From Stenotrophomonas maltophilia (GTDB lineage Bacteria > Pseudomonadota > Gammaproteobacteria > Xanthomonadales > Xanthomonadaceae), in assembly GCF_900186865.1 (NCBI RefSeq), contig NZ_LT906480.1:1940001-2004000 (forward strand): a stretch of 64,000 bases of DNA. Reading direction: 5' to 3'. Both the position numbers and the translations under genes were made by a program. This document shows, piece by piece, positions 41,398 through 50,191 of this stretch. Position 1 is the first letter of the stretch, and the number at the start of each line of letters is the position of its first letter. The notes below the pieces were generated by a model. The model saw only the letters and a list, made by a program, of their open reading frames with translations. It ran no database searches and had not been told where the DNA came from.

Positions 41398-42203
41398 GCG
41401 TGTGGTGCCGCGCCGAAGTGATCCAGCACCAGCACCTCGCTGCGGCCGGGGGCATAGCCCTGCTGCAGGCCGCGTGCAACGTAGTCGATACCGGCTTCGC
41501 AGGCATTGGCCAGGCTCAAGCCGTTGCACAACTGCGCGGCGATGGCCGAGGCCAGCGTGCAGCCGGTGCCATGTGCGTCCAGGGGCAGGCGGGCGTGGAT
41601 GAATTCTTCGCTGCTGACGCCGTCGAAGTAGCGATCGATCACGCGATTGCCCTCATGCAGGTGGCCACCCTTGAGCAGCACTGCGCCGGCACCGAGGTGG
41701 AGCAGGGCCGAGGCGGCCTGTTCTGCGTCTTCGCCGTTGCTGATCTTCCGGCCGACCAGCAGTTCTGCTTCCGGCGTATTGGGGGTGATCAGCGTGGCCA
41801 GCGGGATCAGGCGCTCACGCATGGCCTGCAATGCACTGTCTTCCAGCAGGCGTGCCCCACTGGTGGCGACCATCACCGGATCCAGCACCACGTGTGGCGG
41901 GCGGTGCTTTTCGAGTGCATCAGCGACGGCATGGATCACTTCGGCGTTGGCCAGCATCCCCAGCTTCACCGCGTGGATGTCGAAGTCGTCGAAGCAGGCA
42001 TCCAGCTGCGCGCGCAGGAATTCGATGGGTGGCACGTGCACGGCGATGACGCCGCGGGTGTTCTGCGCGGTCAGTGCAGCAATCGCGGAAAGGCCATGCA
42101 CGCGGTGTGCGGCGAAGGCCTTGAGGTCAGCCTGGATGCCGGCGCCACCGCCGGAGTCGGAGCCGGCGATGGTGAGGGCGGAAACGGGAGTGGTCGGGCT
42201 CAT
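41394..42203 (-). CDS. thiD: Hydroxymethylpyrimidine/phosphomethylpyrimidine kinase
   Basis: The 269-residue product, starting at ATG 42203, phosphorylates HMP and HMP-P in thiamine biosynthesis. It has the ribokinase-fold signatures [22 protein letters not shown] near the N terminus and [18 protein letters not shown] near the C terminus with the catalytic Asp-x-x-Gly-x-Gly motif, and [12 protein letters not shown] in between. The length matches E. coli ThiD. It overlaps the hydrolase gene by four bases. No TPP riboswitch is visible upstream. Confidence 0.96.
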   Translation of the reverse strand: MSPTTPVSALTIAGSDSGGGAGIQADLKAFAAHRVHGLSAIAALTAQNTRGVIAVHVPPIEFLRAQLDACFDDFDIHAVKLGMLANAEVIHAVADALEKHRPPHVVLDPVMVATSGARLLEDSALQAMRERLIPLATLITPNTPEAELLVGRKISNGEDAEQAASALLHLGAGAVLLKGGHLHEGNRVIDRYFDGVSSEEFIHARLPLDAHGTGCTLASAIAAQLCNGLSLANACEAGIDYVARGLQQGYAPGRSEVLVLDHFGAAPHA

Positions 42204-42234
42204 CGGTTGATTGTGCCGTGGTCCCGCAGGGGAA

Positions 42235-42258
42235 GGTAGATCCACGCCATGCGTGGAT
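42235..42258 (+). repeat. GTAG-headed palindrome
   Basis: GTAGATCCACGCCATGCGTGG is the same element as at 39715. It sits between thiD and the DUF1275 gene. Confidence 0.75.
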
Positions 42259-42267
42259 GTCCTTGAT

Positions 42268-42936
42268 TCAACACCGCCAACGCGCCCATTGCTGGTACAG
42301 CACATAACCCAGCCCGGTCAGGCCAGTCAGCAGGGCGGGGGCGAGCAGGGCGTCGTACTGCCAGCGCATGAACAGCCAGGCGCCGAGGACGCCGCCGGCG
42401 AGGAAGCCGCTGATGATCAGGCCGCTGAGGGTCAGCCGCCGTACCTGCAGCGGCAGCCCACGCAGCAGGTGGCCGAGGCCGATGCCGAGGTCGGTGAACA
42501 TGCCGCTGAGGTGGGTGGTGCGCACCACTGCGCCACTGAAGGTGGTGGCCATCGCGTTCTGCAGGCCGCAGGCCATGGCGGCGGCCAGCGCGCCCCAGAT
42601 CTGGTGTTGTTCAAAGAGCGGAATGGCCACCAGCAGCAGCGCCGATTCCAGCGCCAGTGCCACGCCATAGCGCCGGCCCAGCTGCAGGGCGCTGTCCTGG
42701 ATCAGCAGGCCGCTGAGCATCGCGCCCAGCGAGAACGCGATCAGCAGCCCCCACAGGTGCCCGACGGCGCGCCAGTCCCCCTGCGCCAGCGCCATGCCCA
42801 ACTGGCTGGTACTGCCGGTCATGTGGCTGACCGCCTGGTGCTCGAAACCGAGGAAGCCGACCACGTTGACCATGCCGGCCACGCACGAGAGCGCGACCGC
42901 GCCGATCCAGACCCAGGTGGGCAGGCGTATTCCCAT
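42268..42936 (-). CDS. DUF1275 (YoaK-type) membrane protein
   Basis: This 222-residue protein has about six membrane segments. Hallmarks are SCVAGMVNVVGFLGFEHQAVSHMTGSTSQLG, then GLQNAMATTFSGAVVRTTHLSG(M)FTDLGIGLG, which define the DUF1275/YoaK family of putative transporters. Its function is unknown. It begins 12 bases after the lipoprotein gene and is probably in its operon. Confidence 0.85.
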   Translation of the reverse strand: MGIRLPTWVWIGAVALSCVAGMVNVVGFLGFEHQAVSHMTGSTSQLGMALAQGDWRAVGHLWGLLIAFSLGAMLSGLLIQDSALQLGRRYGVALALESALLLVAIPLFEQHQIWGALAAAMACGLQNAMATTFSGAVVRTTHLSGMFTDLGIGLGHLLRGLPLQVRRLTLSGLIISGFLAGGVLGAWLFMRWQYDALLAPALLTGLTGLGYVLYQQWARWRC

Positions 42937-42948
42937 CGGCGGGGCCCC

Positions 42949-43455
42949 TCAGAGCTCGCCGAAGCCGCCGTTGAACTGCAGCTCGCTGAAGGTGTTGCTG
43001 GCCGGGTCGAACACCGCGCCCCAGAACTGCGTGCCGCCGTCACAGACGCGGATCGCTTCGCGCGCCGGATTGATGCCGCTGTCGTCGGGCAGGTGGAAGG
43101 CGTTGACGTAGATCAGCCGCTTGCCGGCGCTTTCGATGCCGACGTACTGGCGGTCGAAGTCCAGCACTTTTGGTACCTGTGCCTCCAACGACGACAGCTG
43201 TGCTTCCAGCTGATCGATCTGCTGCCGGCTGGGCGCCCAGTAGCCGCTGACCCGCCCGGCCTCGCGGCCGGGGCTGGCGCGCGAGCAGGTGTCGAGCACC
43301 TGCGCGGCGATGATCGGGCGGGTGACCACCCAGGACTGGCCGGTGCGCTCGGCGGTCGGCACACTGGCCGGGCCGCGCGTGGTGGTGCAGGCACCGAGCA
43401 CGGCTGCGAGGGTGATCGCAGCCGTGGGCAGCAGCAGGCGGGTGCAGCGGTTCAC
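42949..43455 (-). CDS. Hypothetical lipoprotein
   Basis: The 168-residue product has a lipoprotein signal (LLLPTAAITLAAVLGACTTT). The mature protein includes a short coiled stretch (QQIDQLEAQLSSLEAQV) and YVNAFHLPDD, RVCDGGTQFWGAVFDP near the end. I do not recognise a family. It overlaps the end of the phoH gene by four bases (ATGA), so they are co-transcribed. Confidence 0.7.
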   Translation of the reverse strand: MNRCTRLLLPTAAITLAAVLGACTTTRGPASVPTAERTGQSWVVTRPIIAAQVLDTCSRASPGREAGRVSGYWAPSRQQIDQLEAQLSSLEAQVPKVLDFDRQYVGIESAGKRLIYVNAFHLPDDSGINPAREAIRVCDGGTQFWGAVFDPASNTFSELQFNGGFGEL

Positions 43456-44852
43456 AACACCTCCGAAGCGTAATCGGCCAGGCGCGAGCGTTCGCCTCGG
43501 CGCAGGGTGATGTGCGCACTATGCGGCCAGTTCTTGAAACGATCCACCGCGTAGGTCAGGCCCGAGGTGGTCTCGGTCAGGTACGGGGTGTCGATCTGCT
43601 CGACGTTGCCCAGGCAGACGATCTTGGTGCCGGGGCCGGCACGGGTGATCAGCGTCTTCATCTGCTTCGGGGTGAGGTTCTGCGCCTCGTCCAGGATCAG
43701 GTAGCGCGACAGGAAGGTACGGCCGCGCATGAAGTTCATCGAGCGGATCTTGATGCGGCTGGCCAGCAGGTCGTTGGTGGCCTGGCGGCCCCAGGTGCCG
43801 CCTTCCTGGTTGTGCGTGAGCACTTCCAGGTTGTCGGTCAGCGCGCCCATCCACGGCGTCATCTTCTCTTCCTCGGTACCCGGCAGGAAACCGATGTCCT
43901 CGCCGACGCTGACCGTGGCGCGGGTCATGATGATCTCGCGGTAGCGCTGCTGGTCCATCGTCTGCGCCAGCCCGGCGGCCAGTGCCAGCAGGGTCTTGCC
44001 GGTACCGGCGGTACCCAGCAGGGTGACGAAGTCGATCTCCGGATCCATCAGTGCGTTGAGCGCGAAGTTCTGCTCGCGGTTGCGCGCACTGATACCCCAC
44101 ACGGCGTGGCTGCCGTGGCGGAAATCATCGACCAGCGACAGCACTACCTTGCCGTCGCCGACCACGCGGCTGACGCGCAGTTCGACTTCGTCTTCGCCGG
44201 GCAGGTAGACGTACTGGTTCGGGTACCACTCCTCGCCGTCCTGCGCCTGGATTTCGTAATGGCTGCGGCCCTTGTCGCTCCAGCTGCGCAGGTCGTCGCC
44301 GTGGCGCTTCCAGAAGTCTTCCGGCAGCTCGGTGGCGCCGGTGTAGAGCAGGCTGAAATCGTCCAGCGCGCGGTCGTTTTCGTAGTCCTCGGACACGATG
44401 CCGGCGATGGCGGCCTTGATCCGCAGGTTGATGTCCTTGGAAACGAACACCACCGGCAGGTCCGGCGTTTCTTCCTTCAGCGCCAGGATCGCGCCAAGGA
44501 TGGCATTGTCGGGAATGACCTTGCCAAAGCTCTTGCCCGCGTCGAAGTGGCTGGTCTGGAAGCGCAGCTTGCCGGCGCTCTGCTTGCCGCGCAGCTGCAG
44601 GCCGTTGGGGCGCTGCAGCGGAATGCCGTCGGCCAGGTTGTCCAGGCCGGATTCCTGCACCAGCTCGTTGAGGAAGCGGCTCACCTGGCGGGCGTTGCGG
44701 CTCGCTTCGGAGGTGCCCTTCTTGCCGTTGTCCAGCTCCTCGATCACCTGCATGGGCAGGTAGATGTCGTGCTCCTCGAATTTGAACAGCGCGGTCGGAT
44801 CGTGCATCAGCACGTTGGTATCCAGCACGTAGATGCGCTTGCCTCGGGTCAT
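43452..44852 (-). CDS. PhoH-family ATPase with N-terminal PIN domain
   Basis: From the ATG at 44852 the product has 466 residues. An N-terminal PIN RNase domain starts YVLDTNVLMHDPT with further acidic residues in VIEELDNGKKG. A PhoH ATPase domain follows with Walker A LLGTAGTGKTLLALA, Walker B RYLILDEAQNLTPKQMKTL and the RAGPGTKIV motif. This PIN-PhoH (PhoH2-like) layout is associated with RNA unwinding and cleavage. It is encoded upstream of and overlapping the lipoprotein gene. Confidence 0.93.
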   Translation of the reverse strand: MTRGKRIYVLDTNVLMHDPTALFKFEEHDIYLPMQVIEELDNGKKGTSEASRNARQVSRFLNELVQESGLDNLADGIPLQRPNGLQLRGKQSAGKLRFQTSHFDAGKSFGKVIPDNAILGAILALKEETPDLPVVFVSKDINLRIKAAIAGIVSEDYENDRALDDFSLLYTGATELPEDFWKRHGDDLRSWSDKGRSHYEIQAQDGEEWYPNQYVYLPGEDEVELRVSRVVGDGKVVLSLVDDFRHGSHAVWGISARNREQNFALNALMDPEIDFVTLLGTAGTGKTLLALAAGLAQTMDQQRYREIIMTRATVSVGEDIGFLPGTEEEKMTPWMGALTDNLEVLTHNQEGGTWGRQATNDLLASRIKIRSMNFMRGRTFLSRYLILDEAQNLTPKQMKTLITRAGPGTKIVCLGNVEQIDTPYLTETTSGLTYAVDRFKNWPHSAHITLRRGERSRLADYASEVL

Positions 44853-44936
44853 CGTCGATTCCTGGTTACGGACAGGGAAAAACCACCACGGCCTGCTGCG
44901 GGGCAGGGTGATGGCAGACACAGTAGGCAGTGGGAC

Positions 44937-45416
44937 TCACTTGGACTGGGAGGCCTTCAGTTCGGCGAGAACGGCATCGGCATGGCCGGCAACCTTGACC
45001 TTGCGCCAGGACTGCACGATGCGGCTGTCGGGGGAAATCAGGAAGGTGCTGCGTTCGATGCCACGTACCTGCTTGCCGTACATGTTCTTCATCTTGATCA
45101 CGTCGAAGGCGCTGCACAGCGCTTCGTCGCCATCGCTGACCAGCGGGAAGTTGAAGCCCTGCCTGGCACAGAAGTTGTCGTGCGACTTCACCGAGTCGCG
45201 AGAGACGCCGAGCACGACCGCGCCGGCCTTCTTGAACTTCGGCAGCAGGGCGTTGAAGTCGATGCCTTCGGTGGTGCAGCCGGGAGTGCTGTCCTTGGGG
45301 TAGAAGTACAGCACCAGCCACTGGCCGGCATAGTCGCCGAGAGTGGCCTGGTTGCCACCGGACAGCGCCAGCGGCAGGGAGAGGGTGGTGCTGTCCAGGG
45401 TATCGCCGTTGTTCAT
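44937..45416 (-). CDS. bcp: Thiol peroxidase, Bcp/PrxQ family peroxiredoxin
   Basis: From ATG 45416 the product has 159 residues. The peroxidatic Cys lies in YFYPKDSTPGCTTEGIDF and an Arg in GVSRDSVKSH supports catalysis. The usual resolving Cys five residues later is replaced (CTTEGI), so this is a one-Cys variant or one that resolves through another Cys (NFCARQG, ALCSAF). It reduces hydroperoxides using thioredoxin. The bcp-gcvR-dapA-bamC order is conserved with E. coli. Confidence 0.92.
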   Translation of the reverse strand: MNNGDTLDSTTLSLPLALSGGNQATLGDYAGQWLVLYFYPKDSTPGCTTEGIDFNALLPKFKKAGAVVLGVSRDSVKSHDNFCARQGFNFPLVSDGDEALCSAFDVIKMKNMYGKQVRGIERSTFLISPDSRIVQSWRKVKVAGHADAVLAELKASQSK

Positions 45417-45508
45417 GAGGTCCTTCTGTCGAGCCTGGGTTGTTTCTACGACAATTGCATGAAACGCCACGCGCCCGTGAGAGGCGCGCGAAAAATCCGC
45501 ACTCCCAA

Positions 45509-46069
45509 TCAGAATTTCATCGGGTCCATGATCGCGTCCAGGTTCAGGTGGTCGCAGAACTCAAGGAAATCGTCGCGCAGCGCGGCGATGTGCATGTTGG
45601 CCGGCACGCCGATGGTGACCTGTGCACTGAACATTTCCGCACCGGTCTGCATGGCGCGGTAGCGCGTGCTCTGCAGGTTCTCGATGGTGATGCCCTGGCG
45701 GTCGAAGAAATCGGCCAGCTGGAACAGGATGCCCGGCTTGTCGGCGGCGATCACTTCGACGATGTACGGCAGCAGGTTGGACTGCGCCTGCTTGGCCGCG
45801 GTGCGGTACCAGACCAGCTTCAGGCCTTCCTCGCGCTCCAGCCGGGTCAGCATCGCCTCGAGCTTGGCCACCGAGTCCCAGGAGCCGGTGGCCAGGGCGG
45901 TGACCGACACATCGCGGCCGACCGTGGCCAGGCGTGCGTCCACCAGATTGCAGCCGCTGTCGGCGATGCGGCGGGTGACGGACAGCAGGGGGGACTCCGG
46001 ATGCGTCGTATAGGCGTTGATCAGGAGGTGGTTTTCGCTCGGCGCGGGGCGCGGGGTGGTGTCGGTCAA
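45509..46069 (-). CDS. gcvR: GcvR-like ACT-domain regulator
   Basis: The 186-residue product has two ACT domains (NHLLINAYTTHPESPLLSVTRRI; LLPYIVEVIAADKPGILFQLADFFDRQ). This matches GcvR, the glycine cleavage repressor partner. I place the start at TTG 46069, because the reading upstream is unlike the family and there is no in-frame ATG in range. A weak GGAA precedes it. It is divergent from dapA over 164 bases, as in E. coli. The regulatory targets here are inferred. Confidence 0.8.
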   Translation of the reverse strand: MTDTTPRPAPSENHLLINAYTTHPESPLLSVTRRIADSGCNLVDARLATVGRDVSVTALATGSWDSVAKLEAMLTRLEREEGLKLVWYRTAAKQAQSNLLPYIVEVIAADKPGILFQLADFFDRQGITIENLQSTRYRAMQTGAEMFSAQVTIGVPANMHIAALRDDFLEFCDHLNLDAIMDPMKF

Positions 46070-46233
46070 GGCGATTCCGGGTAATGCATGCGTTAGTCTG
46101 AATGCCCGCCAGAGGCGGGGATCCACCGGTGTCCAGCATACTTGCCCGTGCTTTCGCGCCGCAAGTAACATTCAGGTCGCCCCCGGCCTTTCGTGGCGGG
46201 CGTTTTCCCTTTCCAGCCAAGAGCAGCACGTCC

Positions 46234-47127
46234 TTGTCCCTTTCCGGCCTCATCACCGCGCTGGCGACCCCGTTCCGGGCCGACGGCGCCCTCGATCCCG
46301 ACGGTTGGCAGCGCCTGCTGCACCTGCAACTGGAAGGTGGCGTCCATGGCGTTGTCGTTGCCGGCTCGACCGGCGAAGCGGCAACCCTCACCGATGCCGA
46401 GTACGACCTGCTGCTGGCCAGCGCGGTCGAACGCATTGGCGGCCGCATCCCGGTCATGGCCGGCACCGGCCTGTCCGGTACCGCCAAAACCATCGAACAG
46501 ACCCGTCGTGCGGCCGCGCTTGGCGCCAGCCATGCACTGGTGGTCACCCCGCCTTACGTGAGGCCGACCCAGGCCGGCCTGATTGCCCATTATCGTGCGG
46601 TCGCCGACCAGGGCGGGTTGCCGGTCGTGCTGTACAACGTGCCCGGCCGTACCGGTTGCGACATGCAGCCGGAGACCGTGGCCGAACTGGCCAGCCACCC
46701 CAACATCGTCGGCATCAAGGAGGCGGTGGGCGACACCGGCCGGGTGCAGGCGCTGCTCGCACTGCGCAGCCCGCAGTTCGCCGTGCTCAGCGGCGACGAC
46801 GGTACGGCCGCGCGTTCGATCCGGGCCGGTATCGACGGCCTGATCTCGGTCGGCTCCAATGTGCTGCCCGGCGCCTACCGCCGCATGTGCGAGCTGGCCG
46901 CCGCCCATGACCACGAAGCCACCGAGTCCTGGGATGCGCGCCTGCAGCCGTTCCATGATTTCTGCGGTGTTGAACCGAACCCGATTCCGGTCAAGGCGCT
47001 GCTGCGCCGTATCGGCATCGGCCATGACCTGCGCCTGCCGCTGCTGCCGCTGTCGGCGCCGCACCACGCGGCCGCCGACCATCTTGCCGGCGACATCGCC
47101 GCCCTTGAAGCCCTTTCCAGCCACTGA
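46234..47127 (+). CDS. dapA: 4-hydroxy-tetrahydrodipicolinate synthase
   Basis: The 297-residue product condenses pyruvate and aspartate semialdehyde in lysine and peptidoglycan biosynthesis. Catalytic features are visible: [20 protein letters not shown] with the active Tyr, and the Schiff-base Lys in [12 protein letters not shown]. The start is TTG at 46234, giving [14 protein letters not shown], which matches the family N terminus. There is no in-frame ATG nearby. It is followed by bamC after 32 bases. Confidence 0.94.
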   Translation: MSLSGLITALATPFRADGALDPDGWQRLLHLQLEGGVHGVVVAGSTGEAATLTDAEYDLLLASAVERIGGRIPVMAGTGLSGTAKTIEQTRRAAALGASHALVVTPPYVRPTQAGLIAHYRAVADQGGLPVVLYNVPGRTGCDMQPETVAELASHPNIVGIKEAVGDTGRVQALLALRSPQFAVLSGDDGTAARSIRAGIDGLISVGSNVLPGAYRRMCELAAAHDHEATESWDARLQPFHDFCGVEPNPIPVKALLRRIGIGHDLRLPLLPLSAPHHAAADHLAGDIAALEALSSH

Positions 47128-47159
47128 CCTTTCGTCTTGGTCTGACCCAGGAGATTCAC

Positions 47160-47675
47160 ATGCGTCAATCCGTTTCCACTGTCCGCGTGCTGTCCTACGC
47201 CCTGCTTGCGGTGGCCGTTGCCGCCGGCACCACCGGCTGCTTCAAGCGTGGCGTCAAGGGCGACTATGCCCTGGCCCCGGAAATGCGTCCGCTGGAAGTG
47301 CCGCCGGACCTCAACCTGCCGGCCACCACCGGTGACAACAAGGTGCCGGCGCTGGTGTCGGCCACCAAGCCGGCAGCACCGGCGGCCGCGGCTCCGGCCG
47401 TTGGCAATACCGGTTTCACCATTGCTGGTGGCAAGGATGAAGCCTTCGCCAAGGTCGGTACCGCGCTGGAAGGCGTGGAGGGCGTGACCATCGCCAGCCG
47501 CGCCCAGCTGCTCGGCTCGTATGACGTGGCCTACGAAGGCAGCAACTTCCTGGTCCGCGTGGTCGCCGTCGATGCCGGCGCCTACATCTCCGCGGTCGAC
47601 CCGCGTGGCCTGCCGGCCACCGCCGAAGCGCCGGTGAAGCTGATCGCCGCGCTGAAGGCGAAGCTGGCCCAGTAA
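47160..47675 (+). CDS. bamC: Outer-membrane lipoprotein of the BamC/NlpB type, short form
   Basis: The 171-residue product has a lipoprotein signal ending AGTTGCF and then the BamC-like linker YALAPEMRPLEVPPDLNLP, which in E. coli binds BamD. One helix-grip-like domain follows (EAFAKVGTALEGVEGVTIASRAQLLGSYDVAYEGSNFLVRVV). E. coli BamC has about 344 residues and two such domains, so this is a one-domain form. AGGAG precedes the ATG. Located directly after dapA, as in gammaproteobacteria. Confidence 0.8.
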   Translation: MRQSVSTVRVLSYALLAVAVAAGTTGCFKRGVKGDYALAPEMRPLEVPPDLNLPATTGDNKVPALVSATKPAAPAAAAPAVGNTGFTIAGGKDEAFAKVGTALEGVEGVTIASRAQLLGSYDVAYEGSNFLVRVVAVDAGAYISAVDPRGLPATAEAPVKLIAALKAKLAQ

Positions 47676-47687
47676 GGGCTGCCTCTG

Positions 47688-47739
47688 GTAGAGGCTGGCC
47701 TTGGTCGGCGCTTCTGTGCCAACCAAGGTTGGCACCTAC
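47688..47739. repeat. GTAG-headed palindrome pair
   Basis: GTAG begins at 47688, and the complement of GTAGGTGCCAACCTTGGTTG occupies about 47716-47739. They form facing REP-like palindromes after bamC. Confidence 0.65.
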
Positions 47740-47822
47740 CGGATCGCAAGGTTGGCATGCCGTATCGCGAGGTTGGCATACCGGATCGCAAGGTTGGCAT
47801 GCCGGATCTTGCGGTTGGCGTT
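47739..47822 (+). repeat. 21-bp tandem repeat, four units
   Basis: Units at 47739, 47760, 47781 and 47802 follow CCGGATCGCAAGGTTGGCAT with G or A at the end. Units 1 and 3 are identical; the second differs at three positions and the last is diverged. They begin inside the preceding GTAG palindrome, sharing its GGTTGGCA motif, so they likely grew out of it. Confidence 0.85.
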
Positions 47823-47834
47823 CACCGGAAAACA

Positions 47835-47862
47835 GAAAAGGGCGCCCGTGGGCGCCCTTTTC
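47835..47862. terminator. Bidirectional terminator between bamC and fdxA
   Basis: A 13-bp stem (GAAAAGGGCGCCC and its complement) with a two-base loop has A and T runs on each side, suiting both convergent genes. Confidence 0.85.
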
Positions 47863-47880
47863 GTTGCCGCCGTGGGCGCT

Positions 47881-48204
47881 TCAGCGCTCCAGCAGCTTCA
47901 GCTTGTCCGGCTTGCCATCCCATTCGCCGGCGTCGGCGGGCGGGTCCTTGCGCACGGTCAGCACCGGCCACTCCTTCGCCAGCTCGGCGTTGAGGGCGAC
48001 GAAGCCTTCCTGGCCGGCGGGGACATCGTCCTCCGGGAAGATCGCATTGACCGGGCACTCCGGCTCGCAGAGGGTGCAGTCAATGCACTCATCCGGGTCG
48101 ATCACCAGGAAGTTCGGGCCTTCGTGGAAGCAATCCACGGGGCACACTTCCACGCAATCGGTGTGTTTGCACTTGATGCAGTTTTCGGTGACGACAAAGG
48201 GCAT
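47881..48204 (-). CDS. fdxA: 7Fe ferredoxin
   Basis: The 107-residue protein has the cluster motifs [18 protein letters not shown] and [17 protein letters not shown], giving a 3Fe-4S and a 4Fe-4S cluster. The N terminus [12 protein letters not shown] and the C-terminal tail (ending KLKLLER) match FdxA of gammaproteobacteria. It is a low-potential electron carrier in the cytoplasm. It stands alone in this window. Confidence 0.95.
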   Translation of the reverse strand: MPFVVTENCIKCKHTDCVEVCPVDCFHEGPNFLVIDPDECIDCTLCEPECPVNAIFPEDDVPAGQEGFVALNAELAKEWPVLTVRKDPPADAGEWDGKPDKLKLLER

Positions 48205-48396
48205 GGGCTGGGGGTGGATCGATTCCTGAACCCGCCAATTCTAGAACAGGTTGGCCCCCGCTGTCGGCGCGGGGCGGAAATCGGGCGTCTGGCAGGCGCG
48301 GCCGTGGCAGTCATTGGCGGCAGGGCGGGGCCTGTGCGACGCTGCGGGTCAGCCGGCTGCGTCGGGTGGCCGGCCCCCTTCCCAGCAGGATCGTCA

Positions 48397-49821
48397 ATGT
48401 CACCAGCCCAGCCCAGCATCGCACTCCATGGCGGTGAGAACACTGCATTCATCGTCCTGATCAGCTGCGTGGCCACGCTCGGTGGATTCCTGTTCGGCTT
48501 CGACAGTGGTGTCATCAATGGCACCGTCGATGGCCTGCGTCAGGCCTTCAACTCCAGCGAGGCGGCGCTCGGTTTCGAAGTCGCCTCGATGCTGCTGGGC
48601 TGCGCGATCGGTGCGTTCCTGGCCGGCTGGCTGGGCGACCGCCTGGGACGCCGCGGCGTCCTGATCGTGTCGGCGCTGATGTTCCTGGTTTCGGCGCTGG
48701 GCGCCGGCGCAGCCCACGCCTCGTGGCTGTTCATCGCGGCCCGCGTGCTGGGCGGCTTTGCAGTAGGGGCGGCCAGCGTGATGTCGCCGGCCTACATCGC
48801 CGAGGTGGCCTCGGCGCGCTATCGCGGGCGCCTGGCCACAGTGCAGCAGATGGCGATCATCTGCGGCCTGTTCGCGGCGTTCCTCAGCAACTACCTGCTG
48901 GCCCGCGCCGCCGGGGCGTCGACCGAGCCGTTGTGGCTGGGTCATGAGGCCTGGCGCTGGATGTTCTGGATGCAGGCGCTGCCGTCGGGGCTGTTCCTGC
49001 TGTTGTTGCTGGTGATTCCGGAAAGCCCGCGCTTCCTGGTCCTGAAGGGGCGCCAGCAGCAGGCGAGGGCGGTGCTCGCGCGGCTGTACGGCGAGGCCGC
49101 AGCGGCGGCCAAGCAGGCCGAGATCGAAACCAGCCTGGCCCAGGACCAGCACAAGCCGCGCTTCAGCGACCTGCGCGACACGGTCAGCCGCAAGCTGCGG
49201 CCGATCCTGTGGGTGGGTATTGGCCTGGCCATGTTCCAGCAGCTGGTCGGCATCAACGTGGTGTTCTACTACGGCGCAGTGCTGTGGCAGGCGGTCGGCT
49301 TTTCGGAAAGCGACGCGCTGTTGATCAACGTGCTGTCCGGTGGGCTGAGCATCGGTGCCTGCCTGCTGACGGTGCTGTTGATCGACCGCATCGGGCGCAA
49401 GCCGCTGCTGTGGATCGGCTCGGTCGGCATGTCGGTGGCGCTGGTGCTGATGGTGGTCGCGTTCGCCAGTGGAAGCCTGCCCGACGGTCGACTGCAGTTG
49501 TCCGACGGCATGGGCCGGCTGGCGCTGGTCGCGGCCAATGTCTACGTGGTGTTCTTCAACATGTCCTGGGGCCCGGTGATGTGGGTGATGCTGGGCGAGA
49601 TGTTCCCCAACCAGATCCGCGGCCCGGCGTTGGCTGTTGCCGGTGCGGCGCAGTGGACGTCGAATTTCGCGATCACCGTGACCTTCCCGATGCTGCTGGC
49701 CGGCATCGGCCTGGCCGGCGCCTATGGCATCTACACGGTGGCGGCCATCCTCTCGATCGTCTTCGTGGTCCGCTACGTGCGCGAGACCAAGGGCAAGGAG
49801 CTGGAGCAGATGGAAGGCTGA
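48397..49821 (+). CDS. MFS sugar porter (SP family)
   Basis: The 474-residue product has twelve membrane helices and the SP-family signatures FGFDSGVINGTVDG, GDRLGRRGVL, VIPESPRFLV, IGLAMFQQLVGINVVFYYG, and DRIGRKPLL. It is a proton-coupled sugar symporter like XylE or GalP. ATG 48397 follows GCAGGA. Hexose uptake fits the glycolytic and Entner-Doudoroff genes pgi, edd and eda in the window, though they are not linked directly. Confidence 0.93.
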   Translation: MSPAQPSIALHGGENTAFIVLISCVATLGGFLFGFDSGVINGTVDGLRQAFNSSEAALGFEVASMLLGCAIGAFLAGWLGDRLGRRGVLIVSALMFLVSALGAGAAHASWLFIAARVLGGFAVGAASVMSPAYIAEVASARYRGRLATVQQMAIICGLFAAFLSNYLLARAAGASTEPLWLGHEAWRWMFWMQALPSGLFLLLLLVIPESPRFLVLKGRQQQARAVLARLYGEAAAAAKQAEIETSLAQDQHKPRFSDLRDTVSRKLRPILWVGIGLAMFQQLVGINVVFYYGAVLWQAVGFSESDALLINVLSGGLSIGACLLTVLLIDRIGRKPLLWIGSVGMSVALVLMVVAFASGSLPDGRLQLSDGMGRLALVAANVYVVFFNMSWGPVMWVMLGEMFPNQIRGPALAVAGAAQWTSNFAITVTFPMLLAGIGLAGAYGIYTVAAILSIVFVVRYVRETKGKELEQMEG

Positions 49822-49892
49822 CGGCGACTGGCTTCGGTTGCGTTCCGTTGGCGCCTGCTTGTCCAGAGTGTGAGGGGGCAGGCCGCCCTCTC

Positions 49893-49937
49893 CAGGACAC
49901 GCAAGAGCCCCCATGGATGGGTTTACGGCGTGTCCTG
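49893..49937. repeat. Core-and-arms repeat, copy 3 (truncated)
   Basis: Short arms CAGGAC (49893-49898) and GTCCTG (49932-49937) enclose 33 bases. They match one half of the 52-base core (AGCCCCCATGGATGGGTTTA, then CGGCGT). Confidence 0.6.
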
Positions 49938-50025
49938 CCCTGGGTGACCCCACCGGCTCAAGCCGATTGCAGGGGGGCGCCAAAGCGACCAACCCGACCG
50001 CAACCACTGCAATCCCGGAAAACAG

Positions 50026-50051
50026 AAAAGCCCGCACAAGGCGGGCTTTTT
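50026..50051 (-). terminator. Terminator of tRNA-Glu
   Basis: AAAAGCCCGC and GCGGGCTTTT flank a five-base loop and are A- and T-flanked on both sides. It lies 20 bases after the tRNA-Glu 3' end on the minus strand. Confidence 0.8.
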
Positions 50052-50070
50052 CGGTTCCTGCTGCGGCGAC

Positions 50071-50145
50071 TGGCGCTCCCTAGGGGACTCGAACCCCTGT
50101 TTTAGCCTTGAGAGGGCCACGTCCTAACCACTAGACGAAGGGAGC
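50071..50145 (-). tRNA. tRNA-Glu (CTC)
   Basis: On the minus strand the 75-base tRNA has acceptor GCTCCCT/AGGGAGC, a G discriminator, encoded CCA, and anticodon loop CTCTCAA (anticodon CTC). The T arm is GGGG-TTCGAGT-CCCC. Confidence 0.96.
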
Positions 50146-50191
50146 GTAACTGTGTCGCTGCCGAGGCAGGAGCGCTAGTATATGCACCTCG

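Noticed and set aside
42204..42267. TPP riboswitch upstream of thiD
   Set aside because: The short upstream region holds only the GTAG palindrome and shows no THI-box motif.
47739..47822. CRISPR array from the 21-bp repeats
   Set aside because: The units are directly adjacent with no spacers, so this is a plain tandem repeat.
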